DNA from: an uncultured Selenomonadales bacterium
GTDB lineage: Bacteria > Bacillota > Negativicutes > Selenomonadales > Selenomonadaceae
Direction of reading: 5' to 3'
DNA: 64,000 nucleotides
Assembly: GCA_937877655.1 (NCBI GenBank)
Contig: CALFJC010000176.1
Span: 11,634 to 75,633 of the forward strand
Numbering within the stretch: the first letter of the stretch is position 1; each line of letters starts with the position of its first letter. Below the pieces are notes generated by a model. It did no database searches. It saw only the letters and a program-made list of their open reading frames with translations, and had not been told where the DNA came from. Shown here piece after piece: positions 36,461 through 45,057 of the stretch. The translations under genes and the position numbers were made by a program.

Positions 36461-39100
36461 TTGAGCAACATTCCTAAAACATACGAGCCGCAAAATTTTG
36501 AGAAAGAAATTTACGCGACTTGGGAACGAGATAAAAATTTTCATACAACAGCCGACGCGAAAGGCGAGCCTTATTGTATCGTGATACCGCCGCCGAACGT
36601 CACGGGGCAACTTCACATGGGGCACGCGCTGGACGAAACTTTGCAAGATATTTTGATTCGCTATCACCGTATGAAAGGCAACAATACTCTTTGGATGCCC
36701 GGCACGGATCATGCGGGCATTGCCACTCAAGCAAAAGTTGAAGAACAACTGCGCGGCGAAGGCACAAACCGTTACGAACTCGGCAGAAAAAAATTTTTGG
36801 AGCGCGTCTGGCAGTGGAAAGAAAAATTCGGCAACAGAATTTCTTATCAGCTTCGGACGCTCGGCTCCAGTTGCGATTGGGAGCGCGAACGTTTCACTAT
36901 GGACGAAGGATGCTCCGCCGCCGTCCGAAAAGTTTTTGTCACGCTTTACAACGAAGGTTTGATTTATCGCGGCACGAGAATTACTAATTGGTGTCCGAAA
37001 TGCAACACTGCCCTTTCCGACATTGAAGTTGAGCACGAAACCGAGCAGGGGCATCTTTGGCATATTCGATACCCTTTCAAAGACGGCAGCGGTTATGTCG
37101 AAGTTGCAACGACGCGTCCCGAAACAATGTTGGGCGATACGGGCGTTGCAGTTCATCCCGATGACGAACGCTATAAAAATCTTGTCGGCAAAACTTTAAT
37201 CTTGCCGCTTGTCAACCGCGAAATTCCTTTGTTCGCAGATTCTTATGTAGATAAAAATTTCGGGACGGGCGCGGTTAAAGTTACTCCTGCGCACGATCCA
37301 AACGATTTTGAAATGGGACTTCGTCACAATTTGGAGCAGGTAAAAGTTATCGAAAACAACGGCACAATGTCCGAAGGGCTCGGCAAATACAGCGGGCTTG
37401 ATCGTTACAAGTGCAGAGAAATTATCGTTGAAGATTTGCAGACGGGCGGCTTTTTGGTTAAGGTTGAAAATCATGAACACGCCGTCGGACATTGTCACCG
37501 TTGCCACACGACGATTGAGCCGCTTATCAGCAAGCAATGGTTTGTTAAAATGGAGACGCTTGCCGCGCCCGCGATTGAGGCGGTTAAGTCGGGCGAATTG
37601 AAATTTGTTCCCGAACGTTTTACAAAAATTTATATCAACTGGCTTGAAAATATTCGCGATTGGTGTATAAGTCGCCAGCTGTGGTGGGGACATCAAATTC
37701 CCGCGTGGTATTGCGAAGATTGCGGAGAAATGATTGTTTCGGAAGAAGACGTTCAGGAATGTCCGCATTGTCACGGAAAAAATTTGCGGCGTGATGAAGA
37801 CGTTTTGGATACTTGGTTTTCAAGTGCGCTGTGGCCTTTCTCGACGCTCGGTTATCCCGAAGAGACGCCCGAACTCAAAAAATTTTATCCGACAAGCGTC
37901 CTCGTCACGGGCTACGATATAATTTTCTTTTGGGTTGCCCGCATGGTTATGATGGGCTTGAAATTTCGCGGCGAAGTTCCTTTCCGCCACGTTTTTATTC
38001 ACGGTTTGGTTCGCGATGAATTCGGGCGCAAAATGTCCAAGTCGCTCAATAACGGCGTTGATCCGGTTGAAGTTATCGAAAAATACGGCGCGGACTCCTT
38101 GCGATTTATGCTCGTCACAGGCAACACGCCCGGCAACGATTTAAGATTTTATTGGTCGAAGGTTGAATCTGCGCGGAACTTTGCAAACAAAATTTGGAAC
38201 GCATCAAGATTTTTGCTCATGAACTTGGAAGGCTTCGACAAAAACTTTAAGCCGACAAATTTTGAACTCGCCGATAAATGGATATTTAGTCGCCTTGAAA
38301 AAACCCGCGCAGATGTCACGAAAAATCTCGACCGATTTGAGTTGGGCGAGGCGGCGCGGCTTCTCTACGAGTTCATTTGGTTTGAATACTGCGATTATTA
38401 CATTGAACTGACAAAATCGCGGCTTTACGGCTCCGACGCGCAGGCGAAGGCAACTGCATTGTTTGTTTTGACGACGGTTTTGGAAAAGGCATTGAGATTG
38501 TTGCATCCTTTCATGCCGTTCTTAACCGAAGTTATTCGACAAAAACTCCCGAACGCCGAAGGCTCGATTATGCTCGCCGATTGGGTCACGGAAAACGAAA
38601 TGCGCGAATTTGTTCCCGAAGATACAGACGACATTAAAAAATTCGCCAATCAGATTCTGGAAATTGTAAAAACCATTCGCAACTTGAAATCGGAAATCGG
38701 AATTGACTCGCGCAAAAAAACTAAGATTATCCTCCGCACAGCGGCTGATAAAAAGATTTTGCGGGAACATGCGAATTATATTTCTGAACTTGCTTTTGCC
38801 GAGCCGATAATTTTTTCCGACGAAAAACCTTCCCATGCAATGAGCGGCGTAATTGAGGGCGTCGAAATTTTCCTGCCGCTTGAAGGTTTAATCGATACCG
38901 AAAAAGAAATTGCCCGCTTGACAAAGGAACTTGAAAAAATTCGCAAGGGCGCGGCGGCAACGGAAGGCAAACTCAACAACGAAAGATTTTTAAGCAAAGC
39001 CCCCGCCGAAGTTGTACAATCGGAGCGCGAAAAACTCGCCGCCTTCAACGAAAAAATTTCTTCACTCGAACAGAGGATTAATCAGCTTGAAAATTTATGA
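36461..39100 (+). CDS. valS: Valine-tRNA ligase
   Basis: The 879-residue class I synthetase has the HIGH-type motif in PPPNVTGQLHMGHAL and KMSKSLNNG for the second ATP site. A CP1 editing domain contains TTRPETMLGDTGVAVHP, the anticodon-binding domain starts near residue 600, and the C-terminal coiled-coil arm (about 810-879, LEKIRKGAAATEGKLNNERF) is characteristic of ValRS rather than IleRS or LeuRS. CPKC/CPHC-like cysteine pairs (WCPKCNTALSD, CEDCGEMIV) look like zinc-binding inserts. Start is TTG 36461, seven bases after AGGAGG. The gene overlaps folC by 14 bases, a common Firmicute pair. Confidence 0.97.
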   Translation: MSNIPKTYEPQNFEKEIYATWERDKNFHTTADAKGEPYCIVIPPPNVTGQLHMGHALDETLQDILIRYHRMKGNNTLWMPGTDHAGIATQAKVEEQLRGEGTNRYELGRKKFLERVWQWKEKFGNRISYQLRTLGSSCDWERERFTMDEGCSAAVRKVFVTLYNEGLIYRGTRITNWCPKCNTALSDIEVEHETEQGHLWHIRYPFKDGSGYVEVATTRPETMLGDTGVAVHPDDERYKNLVGKTLILPLVNREIPLFADSYVDKNFGTGAVKVTPAHDPNDFEMGLRHNLEQVKVIENNGTMSEGLGKYSGLDRYKCREIIVEDLQTGGFLVKVENHEHAVGHCHRCHTTIEPLISKQWFVKMETLAAPAIEAVKSGELKFVPERFTKIYINWLENIRDWCISRQLWWGHQIPAWYCEDCGEMIVSEEDVQECPHCHGKNLRRDEDVLDTWFSSALWPFSTLGYPEETPELKKFYPTSVLVTGYDIIFFWVARMVMMGLKFRGEVPFRHVFIHGLVRDEFGRKMSKSLNNGVDPVEVIEKYGADSLRFMLVTGNTPGNDLRFYWSKVESARNFANKIWNASRFLLMNLEGFDKNFKPTNFELADKWIFSRLEKTRADVTKNLDRFELGEAARLLYEFIWFEYCDYYIELTKSRLYGSDAQAKATALFVLTTVLEKALRLLHPFMPFLTEVIRQKLPNAEGSIMLADWVTENEMREFVPEDTDDIKKFANQILEIVKTIRNLKSEIGIDSRKKTKIILRTAADKKILREHANYISELAFAEPIIFSDEKPSHAMSGVIEGVEIFLPLEGLIDTEKEIARLTKELEKIRKGAAATEGKLNNERFLSKAPAEVVQSEREKLAAFNEKISSLEQRINQLENL

Positions 39101-40397
39101 AGACGCTTTAAAATATCTGGATTGGCTTTGCATTTTCGGAGTAAAAGAAGGGCTCGAAAGAATCAAGGAATTGACAGCCGCATTGGGCGAACCGCAAAAT
39201 TTTTATCGGACGATTCACGTTGCGGGCACAAACGGCAAAGGCTCCGTCTGCGCGATGCTCGCCGAAATGTTGAAGGCTTCGGGCTTGAAAGTCGGCTTGT
39301 TTACTTCGCCGCATTTGGAAAGTTATTGCGAACGAATCCGTATTTATAACGGAAAAAATTTTGATGCTAGAAATGCGCAGGCATTTCGTACCGACGCGGC
39401 AAATGACTACGATAATTTTCAAAATCCGAGCGCGACCGCTGTTTGCGCACTTTTTAAAAGTGGTGATAGAAATATTTCCGAAAAAGATTTTGCCGAGATG
39501 ATTTTCCGCGTGAAAAATTGCAACGTAAATGCGACACATTTTGAGGTTTTGACTGCCGCCGCCTTTCTGTATTTTAAAGAACAAGCGGTTGACATTGCGG
39601 TTATCGAAGTCGGGCTCGGCGGAACTTTTGATTCTACGAACATTATCACGCCCGAAATTTCTGTTATTACGAATGTCGCGCTTGATCACGAAAATATTTT
39701 GGGCGATTTGGAAAATATTGCGCGGAATAAGGCGGGCATTATCAAGGAAAATGTTCCTGTCGTGACAGGGGCGACCGGCAAGCCGCTTGAGATTATCAAA
39801 AAAGTTGCCGCCGAAAAAAATTCTCCGCTATATGAAATAAATCCCTATAACCTAAAACCTATAACCTGTAACCTGAACCTGCGCGGCGATTATCAAAAAT
39901 TTAATGCGGCGGTAGCGATAAAGGCGGCGGAGATTCTAAAGCTTGACAAGGCGGCGATTGAAAAAGGTTTGGCTGAAGTCGAATGGGCGGGACGTTTTGA
40001 AGTCGTCGAAACTTCGGACGGAGTTTTTGTGATTGACGGGGCGCACAATCCGCATGGCGCAAAGGCATTGCGTCAAGCTCTCGACAAAAATTTTCCGAGC
40101 GGCAAAAGAATTTGGGTTTTCGGCGCACTTAAGGACAAAAATTTTTCCGAGATGATAAAGATTTTATTCCGCGCAGATGATTTTGTTATCGTGACGCCGC
40201 CCGATTCTGAACGTGCCGCCTCAACCGAAATGCTTTGCAAATGTCTGCATGAAAATAAAATTCCCTGCGCGGCAGTCGAAAATAATTTTGATGCAGTCGA
40301 ACTCCTGAAAAAATCTTCGGGCGACGTGAAAATAATCGCGGGTTCGTTGTATCTGATTGGTACGCTAAGGAAATACATTGCGCTTGAGAAGAAGTAG
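39087..40397 (+). CDS. folC: Bifunctional folylpolyglutamate synthase / dihydrofolate synthase
   Basis: The 436-residue Mur-ligase-family enzyme has the P-loop HVAGTNGKGSVCAMLAEML, TSPHLESYCERI, the metal/substrate motif VGLGGTFDSTN, LDHENILG and the C-terminal FVIDGAHNPHGAKAL. It adds glutamate to dihydropteroate or tetrahydrofolate using ATP. Start is TTG 39087 with GAGG ten bases upstream, overlapping the end of valS; the frame is open further upstream inside valS but without ribosome site. A short degenerate 7-mer array (39844-39880) is translated in frame as NPYNLKPITCNLN just before the conserved L-RGDYQKFNA segment, an apparent small insertion between domains. Confidence 0.93.
   Translation: MKIYEDALKYLDWLCIFGVKEGLERIKELTAALGEPQNFYRTIHVAGTNGKGSVCAMLAEMLKASGLKVGLFTSPHLESYCERIRIYNGKNFDARNAQAFRTDAANDYDNFQNPSATAVCALFKSGDRNISEKDFAEMIFRVKNCNVNATHFEVLTAAAFLYFKEQAVDIAVIEVGLGGTFDSTNIITPEISVITNVALDHENILGDLENIARNKAGIIKENVPVVTGATGKPLEIIKKVAAEKNSPLYEINPYNLKPITCNLNLRGDYQKFNAAVAIKAAEILKLDKAAIEKGLAEVEWAGRFEVVETSDGVFVIDGAHNPHGAKALRQALDKNFPSGKRIWVFGALKDKNFSEMIKILFRADDFVIVTPPDSERAASTEMLCKCLHENKIPCAAVENNFDAVELLKKSSGDVKIIAGSLYLIGTLRKYIALEKK
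39844..39880 (+). repeat. CCTATAA 7-mer array inside folC
   Basis: CCTATAACCTAAAACCTATA and CCTGTAACCTGAACCTG are tandem 7-base units. The array keeps the folC frame open and encodes a Pro/Asn-rich linker. Confidence 0.8.
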
Positions 40398-40412
40398 CGG
40401 TTGGCGAGTTCA

Positions 40413-40557
40413 CGGGCGCACAGGACGTGCGCCCGCCGGCAACGAAAACAGGATGTTTTCTTGCCGGTCAAACGCCCTTTTCTTTTGGCAACTTTTCTTT
40501 TGGGCGCAGCAAAAGAAAAGTTGTAAATCCTTCCACTTTTTGGAAAAAAAGGGGGCG
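40413..40557 (+). repeat. Interspersed palindromic element, copy C
   Basis: Hairpin 1 GGGCGCAC/GTGCGCCC (40414-40434), hairpin 2 CCGGCAA-GAAAAC/GTTTTC-TTGCCGG, the 14-pair CAACTTTTCTTTTG/CAAAAGAAAAGTTG hairpin (about 40490-40524) and the end motif CCACTTTTTGGAAAAAAAGG fill the folC to O-antigen-ligase gap. Its last bases, AAGGGGGCGAG, form the ribosome site of the next gene. Confidence 0.88.
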
Positions 40558-40562
40558 AGAAA

Positions 40563-42149
40563 ATGAACAGAGTCAACGTCTTTGTGAGGCGGCGGCGAAT
40601 AAAAAATCTGGAGCAGTGGACGCTTTACGCCATTTTGACCGAAGCATTTTTCCTCGCGCTCTCGGAAACTGTGGCGGCGGCGGCAGTCATGTTCGGCGTC
40701 ATGACATGGTTTTTGCGCAGTCAAATCGATTCAAAATACAAAATTCGCTCGTTGCCCTTTGATGTGCCCGTTTCGATTTTCCTTTTAATCGGCGCGGCAA
40801 GCGTTTTGCTGTCTTCGGCGCGAAGTCTCATGCTGATTTACAATTACTGTACACTTGTCGGCATTTACGCCTTGACTTATCTAATCGTCGGACAAACAAT
40901 CCGCACTCCCGCGCAGGTTAAGCAAGTCGCACAGGCACTCGGAGCTTCGGCAATTTTGGTCGTGTTATGGGGATTTTTCCAATTCATCTTCGGAATAGAC
41001 CCGGCGGACGTGAAATGGACTGATCCCGACGCCTTCCCCGAACTTAAAAAACGAATCTTCTCGACGCTGGAAAATCCAAATGTGCTGGCGGGCTATCTGA
41101 ACATTTTTATTTGCTTGTCGCTCGGCTTTTTGTCGAAGGCGGAAAAACGCTCGCAGAAATTAATTTTAATCGGCGCGATAATTTTACTCGGTACATGTTT
41201 GATAATGACTTACTCACGCGGCGCATTCCTGACATTGGCGATAGTTTTGGCGATTTACGGCTTGTGGCAGGATTGGCGAGTTTTAATTTTGTTCGCGGCA
41301 GTCACGGCTTTAATCGGCTACAGCGACTCCGCCTTTATGAACAGAATTTTATCGACATTTACAATGAGTGATTCTTCCGAAGGCGTCAGAATAGGAATTT
41401 GGGTTAGCACAAGCGCAATGATTTCAGATCATCCCTTCGCAGGTATCGGCTGGGGAGCTTATCAATTCGTTTATCCGCAATACAACTACTACATTTCCGA
41501 TCCGAACATTATTATCTATCACGCGCACAACATTTATCTGAATTTCGCCGCCGAAACAGGGATTGTCGGGGCTTTGGCTTTTTTCTGGTACTTTTTCGGG
41601 ACAATGTTTGTTTCTTTCGGCGTGAGCCAACGCGGCGCGGAAAAATGGTTTGCCGAACGCTTGGAAAAAATTTTTGCGTCAAATAATTTTTTGCAGGAAA
41701 TGGCAACCATTTTTAATGAAAAGCTCGCCGTTTTCTCAAATCTGTTCTTAAATCTCTTCGCTGGGGAGAAAAAGCCGCTTAAACTTAAAAAAATTCGTCG
41801 TTCCAATGTGATTCATAACGAAGAAATGAATTTCAGCGAACATACCCGCAAAAAATTCGCCGAAACCGAAATTTCCGACGAAAAAACTTCCGAAGAAACT
41901 TCAAACGAAGAAATTTCCGACGAAAAAATTTTTACAGAATCGGAGAGAAAATCACCACTCGCTTTGAAGGACGCAATGAATATTGACGATAAAAAATTTC
42001 TCGACGGATTCAGGCTCGGTATCGGGCTGGCGTTTTTGTCAATGGCTTTGAACGGCTTTACCGACGATTTACTGTTTAATATCCCGACCTCAATGTTAAT
42101 GTGGATGCTCGGTGCATTGAGCGCGGCTATTAACTTAATTAAAGAATAA
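40563..42149 (+). CDS. O-antigen ligase-like (Wzy/WaaL superfamily) membrane protein
   Basis: The 528-residue polytopic protein has about 11 hydrophobic helices. The Wzy_C-type region (about residues 195-340) includes TYSRGAFLTLAIVLAIYG, GVRIGIWVSTSAMISDHPF, IGWGAYQF and the periplasmic AHNIYLNFAAETGIVGA; these match the Arg and His positions used for lipid-linked sugar transfer in WaaL/Wzy enzymes. A hydrophilic insert of about 120 residues (355-480) with acidic repeats such as SDEKTSEETSNEEISDEK precedes the last two helices and looks lineage-specific. It may ligate or polymerise surface glycans at the inner membrane. ATG 40563 uses a ribosome site from the preceding repeat. rex follows after 15 bases, so the two are probably cotranscribed. 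Confidence 0.8.
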   Translation: MNRVNVFVRRRRIKNLEQWTLYAILTEAFFLALSETVAAAAVMFGVMTWFLRSQIDSKYKIRSLPFDVPVSIFLLIGAASVLLSSARSLMLIYNYCTLVGIYALTYLIVGQTIRTPAQVKQVAQALGASAILVVLWGFFQFIFGIDPADVKWTDPDAFPELKKRIFSTLENPNVLAGYLNIFICLSLGFLSKAEKRSQKLILIGAIILLGTCLIMTYSRGAFLTLAIVLAIYGLWQDWRVLILFAAVTALIGYSDSAFMNRILSTFTMSDSSEGVRIGIWVSTSAMISDHPFAGIGWGAYQFVYPQYNYYISDPNIIIYHAHNIYLNFAAETGIVGALAFFWYFFGTMFVSFGVSQRGAEKWFAERLEKIFASNNFLQEMATIFNEKLAVFSNLFLNLFAGEKKPLKLKKIRRSNVIHNEEMNFSEHTRKKFAETEISDEKTSEETSNEEISDEKIFTESERKSPLALKDAMNIDDKKFLDGFRLGIGLAFLSMALNGFTDDLLFNIPTSMLMWMLGALSAAINLIKE

Positions 42150-42164
42150 GGAGGCGCGTCATTC

Positions 42165-42788
42165 TTGAAAAAAATAATTTCGCAGGCAACGATTGACCGA
42201 TTGCCGCTGTATTTTCGGACGTTGCGGCTCGTCGAGGATGAAGAAATGCAAATAATTTCCTCTGAAGAGCTCGGCAGACGTTTAGACATCACGCCGGAAC
42301 AAATTCGCAAGGATCTGGCGACTTTCGGGCAATTCGGCAGAAAAGGTATCGGTTACGACGTTCATACTTTGAAAAATAATATCGGAAATATTCTCGGCTT
42401 GCAGAATAAATGGCGGCTTGCGATTGTCGGCGTGGGACATTTGGGCGGCGCGCTTGCAAATTACGTTAATTTTGCCCCGATGGGCTTTTCCGTCGTCGCT
42501 TTGCTCGATATTAATGAAAAAATCGTCGGAAATGTGATTAACGGCGTTGAAATTGACGATTCAAGCCGCATGAACGAAGTTATTTTGAAAAAATCTGTCG
42601 ATATTGGCGTTATTACCGTGCCCGCAAGTGAGGCGCAAGGTGTCGCCGAGCAATTAATTGCGGCGGGCGTCAAGGGTATTTGGAACTTTGCGCCGATAAA
42701 ATTAAATGTTCCGCCCGATATTCCGCTTGTAAATGAAGATTTATCTGTCGGTTTGAGTGCTTTAAGCTATCATATGTCACAAAATTAA
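42165..42788 (+). CDS. rex: Redox-sensing transcriptional repressor Rex
   Basis: The 207-residue protein has the Rex layout. The N-terminal winged helix contains ATIDRLPLYFRTL, SSEELGRRLDITPEQIRKDL and FGQFGRKGIGYDV. A Rossmann NAD(H)-binding domain follows with AIVGVGHLGGALANY and FSVVALLDIN, and a C-terminal swapped helix. Rex represses fermentative and respiratory genes until NADH rises. Start is TTG 42165, ten bases after GGAGG. It heads a tight run rex-secG-est-HPr-like-thioesterase-rnr, all on the plus strand with gaps of 5 to 19 bases or overlap. I found no clear Rex operator (TTGTGA-N6-TCACAA) in the window. Confidence 0.96.
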   Translation: MKKIISQATIDRLPLYFRTLRLVEDEEMQIISSEELGRRLDITPEQIRKDLATFGQFGRKGIGYDVHTLKNNIGNILGLQNKWRLAIVGVGHLGGALANYVNFAPMGFSVVALLDINEKIVGNVINGVEIDDSSRMNEVILKKSVDIGVITVPASEAQGVAEQLIAAGVKGIWNFAPIKLNVPPDIPLVNEDLSVGLSALSYHMSQN

Positions 42789-42804
42789 GGAGTTACGATT
42801 AAAA

Positions 42805-43032
42805 ATGATGACTGTTTTAATGATTTTGGACGCGATAATCTCAATCGCGTTGATTTTGGTAATTTTGGGGCAGGAAGCCAAGTCCGGCGGCATGGGCGGC
42901 ATGGACGGCGGCTCCGATACCGTTTTTTCCGGCAAAGCTCGCGGTATGGACGCTCTTTTAGCCCGTTTAACCGTGATTTTGGGCGTTTTATTCGCGATTA
43001 TCACTCTGATTATCGCTAAACTAAGCATGTAG
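42805..43032 (+). CDS. secG: Preprotein translocase subunit SecG
   Basis: The 75-residue protein has two transmembrane helices (residues 3-22 and 53-72) joined by a glycine-rich loop (EAKSGGMGGMDGGSDTVF). The first helix ends in VILGQEAKSGG, close to the VLLQ..KGGG consensus of SecG. It is an accessory subunit of SecYEG in the inner membrane. AAGGAG precedes the tandem ATGs at 42805/42808. The gene order secG, esterase, rnr is a conserved Firmicute neighbourhood. Confidence 0.93.
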   Translation: MMTVLMILDAIISIALILVILGQEAKSGGMGGMDGGSDTVFSGKARGMDALLARLTVILGVLFAIITLIIAKLSM

Positions 43033-43044
43033 GAGGAAATTATT

Positions 43045-43779
43045 TTGATTCAAGGCGGAGAATCTTTCTTTATGAAAGGCGGCGCAAGCGGCGTGTTGCT
43101 TATTCACGGCTTCACTGGGCTTCCCGCCGAACTTTTTTTGTTGGGAACTTTCCTTAACCGCGCAGATTTCACTGTTCTTTGTCCGCGTTTGGCAGGGCAC
43201 GCCACTGACGAAGATAATTTAATGCGCACAACCAAAAATGATTGGTTTTACTCGGTTTTGGACGCTTTTTCCGTCCTGAGCGGCGCGTGTGATGAAATTT
43301 TTGTCGTCGGACACTCTATGGGCGGGCTTTTAACCTTAAAACTCGCCGCCGAACGTAAAATTTCTAAAATTGTCACGCTCGCCGCGCCGATTTTTATTGA
43401 TGAAGGGCTCGGATTAAAAAATTTGCCGCCAAAAGAGTTTTGCGGCAATGCCTGCATTATTCAGCCGCGCAGAAAATTGTTTGATGTCCCGCCCGCCGCC
43501 AACGAAGTTTATAAAAAAACGCCGCTTATCAGCGTTCACGAATTGATTTCTTTGATTGATGACGTAAAAAAACTCCTTCCGACCGTAAAAACTCCGATTT
43601 TAATTCTGCACGGCGAAGAAGATCATACCGCGCAGCCGCGAAGTGCCCGTTTTATCATGGATAATGTCGGCTCGGCGGTAAAAAAAGTTATTACCGTGCC
43701 GAATTCGGGACATTTATTGCCGCTTGATGAAAATCGAGAGCTTGTTTTCGAGGAAGTTTTAAATTTTTTTAGGAGCTGA
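43045..43779 (+). CDS. Carboxylesterase, alpha/beta hydrolase (Est family)
   Basis: The 244-residue alpha/beta hydrolase has oxyanion motif LLIHGFTGLP, nucleophile elbow VGHSMGG, a late acid in LHGEEDHTAQP and the catalytic His in NSGHLLPLDENRE. It resembles the thermostable carboxylesterase (monoacylglycerol lipase-like) encoded beside secG and rnr in Bacillus and Geobacillus. The natural substrate is unknown. Start is TTG 43045 with AGGAGG nine bases before. It is in the rex operon. Confidence 0.88.
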   Translation: MIQGGESFFMKGGASGVLLIHGFTGLPAELFLLGTFLNRADFTVLCPRLAGHATDEDNLMRTTKNDWFYSVLDAFSVLSGACDEIFVVGHSMGGLLTLKLAAERKISKIVTLAAPIFIDEGLGLKNLPPKEFCGNACIIQPRRKLFDVPPAANEVYKKTPLISVHELISLIDDVKKLLPTVKTPILILHGEEDHTAQPRSARFIMDNVGSAVKKVITVPNSGHLLPLDENRELVFEEVLNFFRS

Positions 43780-43784
43780 TTACA

Positions 43785-44639
43785 TTGCAAACCAAGCAAA
43801 GCAAGTTGAGATTCGCTTTGGAAATGGCTGACGGCACTCAAGTTCGCGATATTGACGCGCTCAAAGAACATTTCGACCTTGATTCCGTTAAAAAATATTT
43901 TTCGGACGGAACTTTGCTTAAATGGCTCGAAGATCGTTATTACGAGGACGAATTGGAAGAAATTGAAAAAATTTCCCCGTTTGATAACGATTTGGGGCAA
44001 AAACTCTGCGATATTTTCGGAATAGAGTCCGAAGAAGACATTTCGCGCCGCCTTGAACGCCTTAATCGTCTTAAAACCTTCACAAACGACGAAAATATTT
44101 TGGAAAACGTCGACCAAGTCGCTTTTGACCAAGAAGATTTGGCTGATTTGCTCGATAAAGGCATTCGCGAAATTTATCTCTGCAATAACAGATTTTCCAT
44201 TCCTCTCCGCGTCAAAAATAAAATTTATATCGGCGTCGGTAAGTCTGTTGCCGTCATTCGCAGTGATAAAATCGTTGATTTCGAGACTTTGAACATCGTT
44301 TTTAGAAATATTTCCTTCAATAACGAGTATCTTAAGCTTTTAGCCGATAAAAATCCCGCAAAAATTCTCGGCGGTACCGCTGAAATTACTACTACTATCA
44401 TAAATCGCGCCGGTATTCACGATAAACTCGCCTCCGCCTTCGTAAAAAAGGCTTGTTCTTTTAAATCCGATATTAAAATCAGCGCGAAAGGCAAAAGTGT
44501 TGACGCAAAAAGTCTAATGATGCTTATGACTATCGGGCTCGCGCCCAATTTGGAAGTTACAATCGTTGCTAAGGGCGAAGATTCCCAAAAAGCCGTCGAG
44601 GAATTGAAAAATTTCATTGATTCGGGCTTTTCCGAGTGA
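43785..44639 (+). CDS. HPr-like domain fused to an N-terminal helical domain
   Basis: The last 85 residues (about 200-284) resemble the PTS phosphocarrier HPr: INRAGIHDKLASAFVKKACSF covers the active-site His, and DAKSLMMLMTIG matches the helix with the regulatory Ser. The His is kept, but the usual HARP reads HDKL, so the neighbouring Arg and Pro are replaced. The first 100 residues (MADGTQVRDIDALKEHFDLD, FSDGTLLKWLEDRYYEDE) are acidic and helical, a motif I associate with uncharacterised Firmicute proteins. A middle part (about 120-195) is unassigned. No PTS genes are nearby, so a regulatory rather than sugar-transport role is more likely. Start is TTG 43785 after TAGGAG, in the rex-rnr operon. 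Confidence 0.65.
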   Translation: MQTKQSKLRFALEMADGTQVRDIDALKEHFDLDSVKKYFSDGTLLKWLEDRYYEDELEEIEKISPFDNDLGQKLCDIFGIESEEDISRRLERLNRLKTFTNDENILENVDQVAFDQEDLADLLDKGIREIYLCNNRFSIPLRVKNKIYIGVGKSVAVIRSDKIVDFETLNIVFRNISFNNEYLKLLADKNPAKILGGTAEITTTIINRAGIHDKLASAFVKKACSFKSDIKISAKGKSVDAKSLMMLMTIGLAPNLEVTIVAKGEDSQKAVEELKNFIDSGFSE

Positions 44640-44658
44640 TTTTTAAGGAGTTGATTGC

Positions 44659-45057
44659 ATGAATGATGATTTTTGCTTCGCTTGCGGCGAAAATAATCCT
44701 TTCGGCTTGCATTTAACCTTTAATTTCGACGGAGAACGCATTTTTTCCAAAAAAATCCTGCCAAAAGAGTTTCAAGGCTATGAAGGCGCGGTTCACGGCG
44801 GAATTATTTCGACAATGCTTGATGAAACTATGTGCAAGTTCATTTCCGCCAAATATCACGAAAAATCTTTAACGGCGCGGCTCGAAGTGCGATTTAAATA
44901 CCCGACGCCGATAAATCAGGAGGTGAAAATTACTGCATGGCAAGAAAATCAGCGAAAAAACATAATAACAATGCGTTCGACGGTCGAAACGGCGGACGGC
45001 ACGATAACGGCGGAGGCAACGGCAAAATTCGCGCTCTTATCGGCAAAATCAGCGTGA
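44659..45057 (+). CDS. PaaI-type hotdog-fold thioesterase
   Basis: The 132-residue protein matches small hotdog thioesterases: N-terminal CFACGENNPFGLHL, the helix motif GAVHGGIISTMLDETMCKF with the catalytic acid, and final strands EVRFKYPTPI and GTITAEATAKFAL. Such enzymes hydrolyse acyl-CoA esters; the acyl group is unknown. ATG 44659 follows AAGGAG by eight bases. Its last 121 bases overlap the start of rnr in another frame, and the overlapped part still encodes normal hotdog sequence. Confidence 0.85.
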   Translation: MNDDFCFACGENNPFGLHLTFNFDGERIFSKKILPKEFQGYEGAVHGGIISTMLDETMCKFISAKYHEKSLTARLEVRFKYPTPINQEVKITAWQENQRKNIITMRSTVETADGTITAEATAKFALLSAKSA

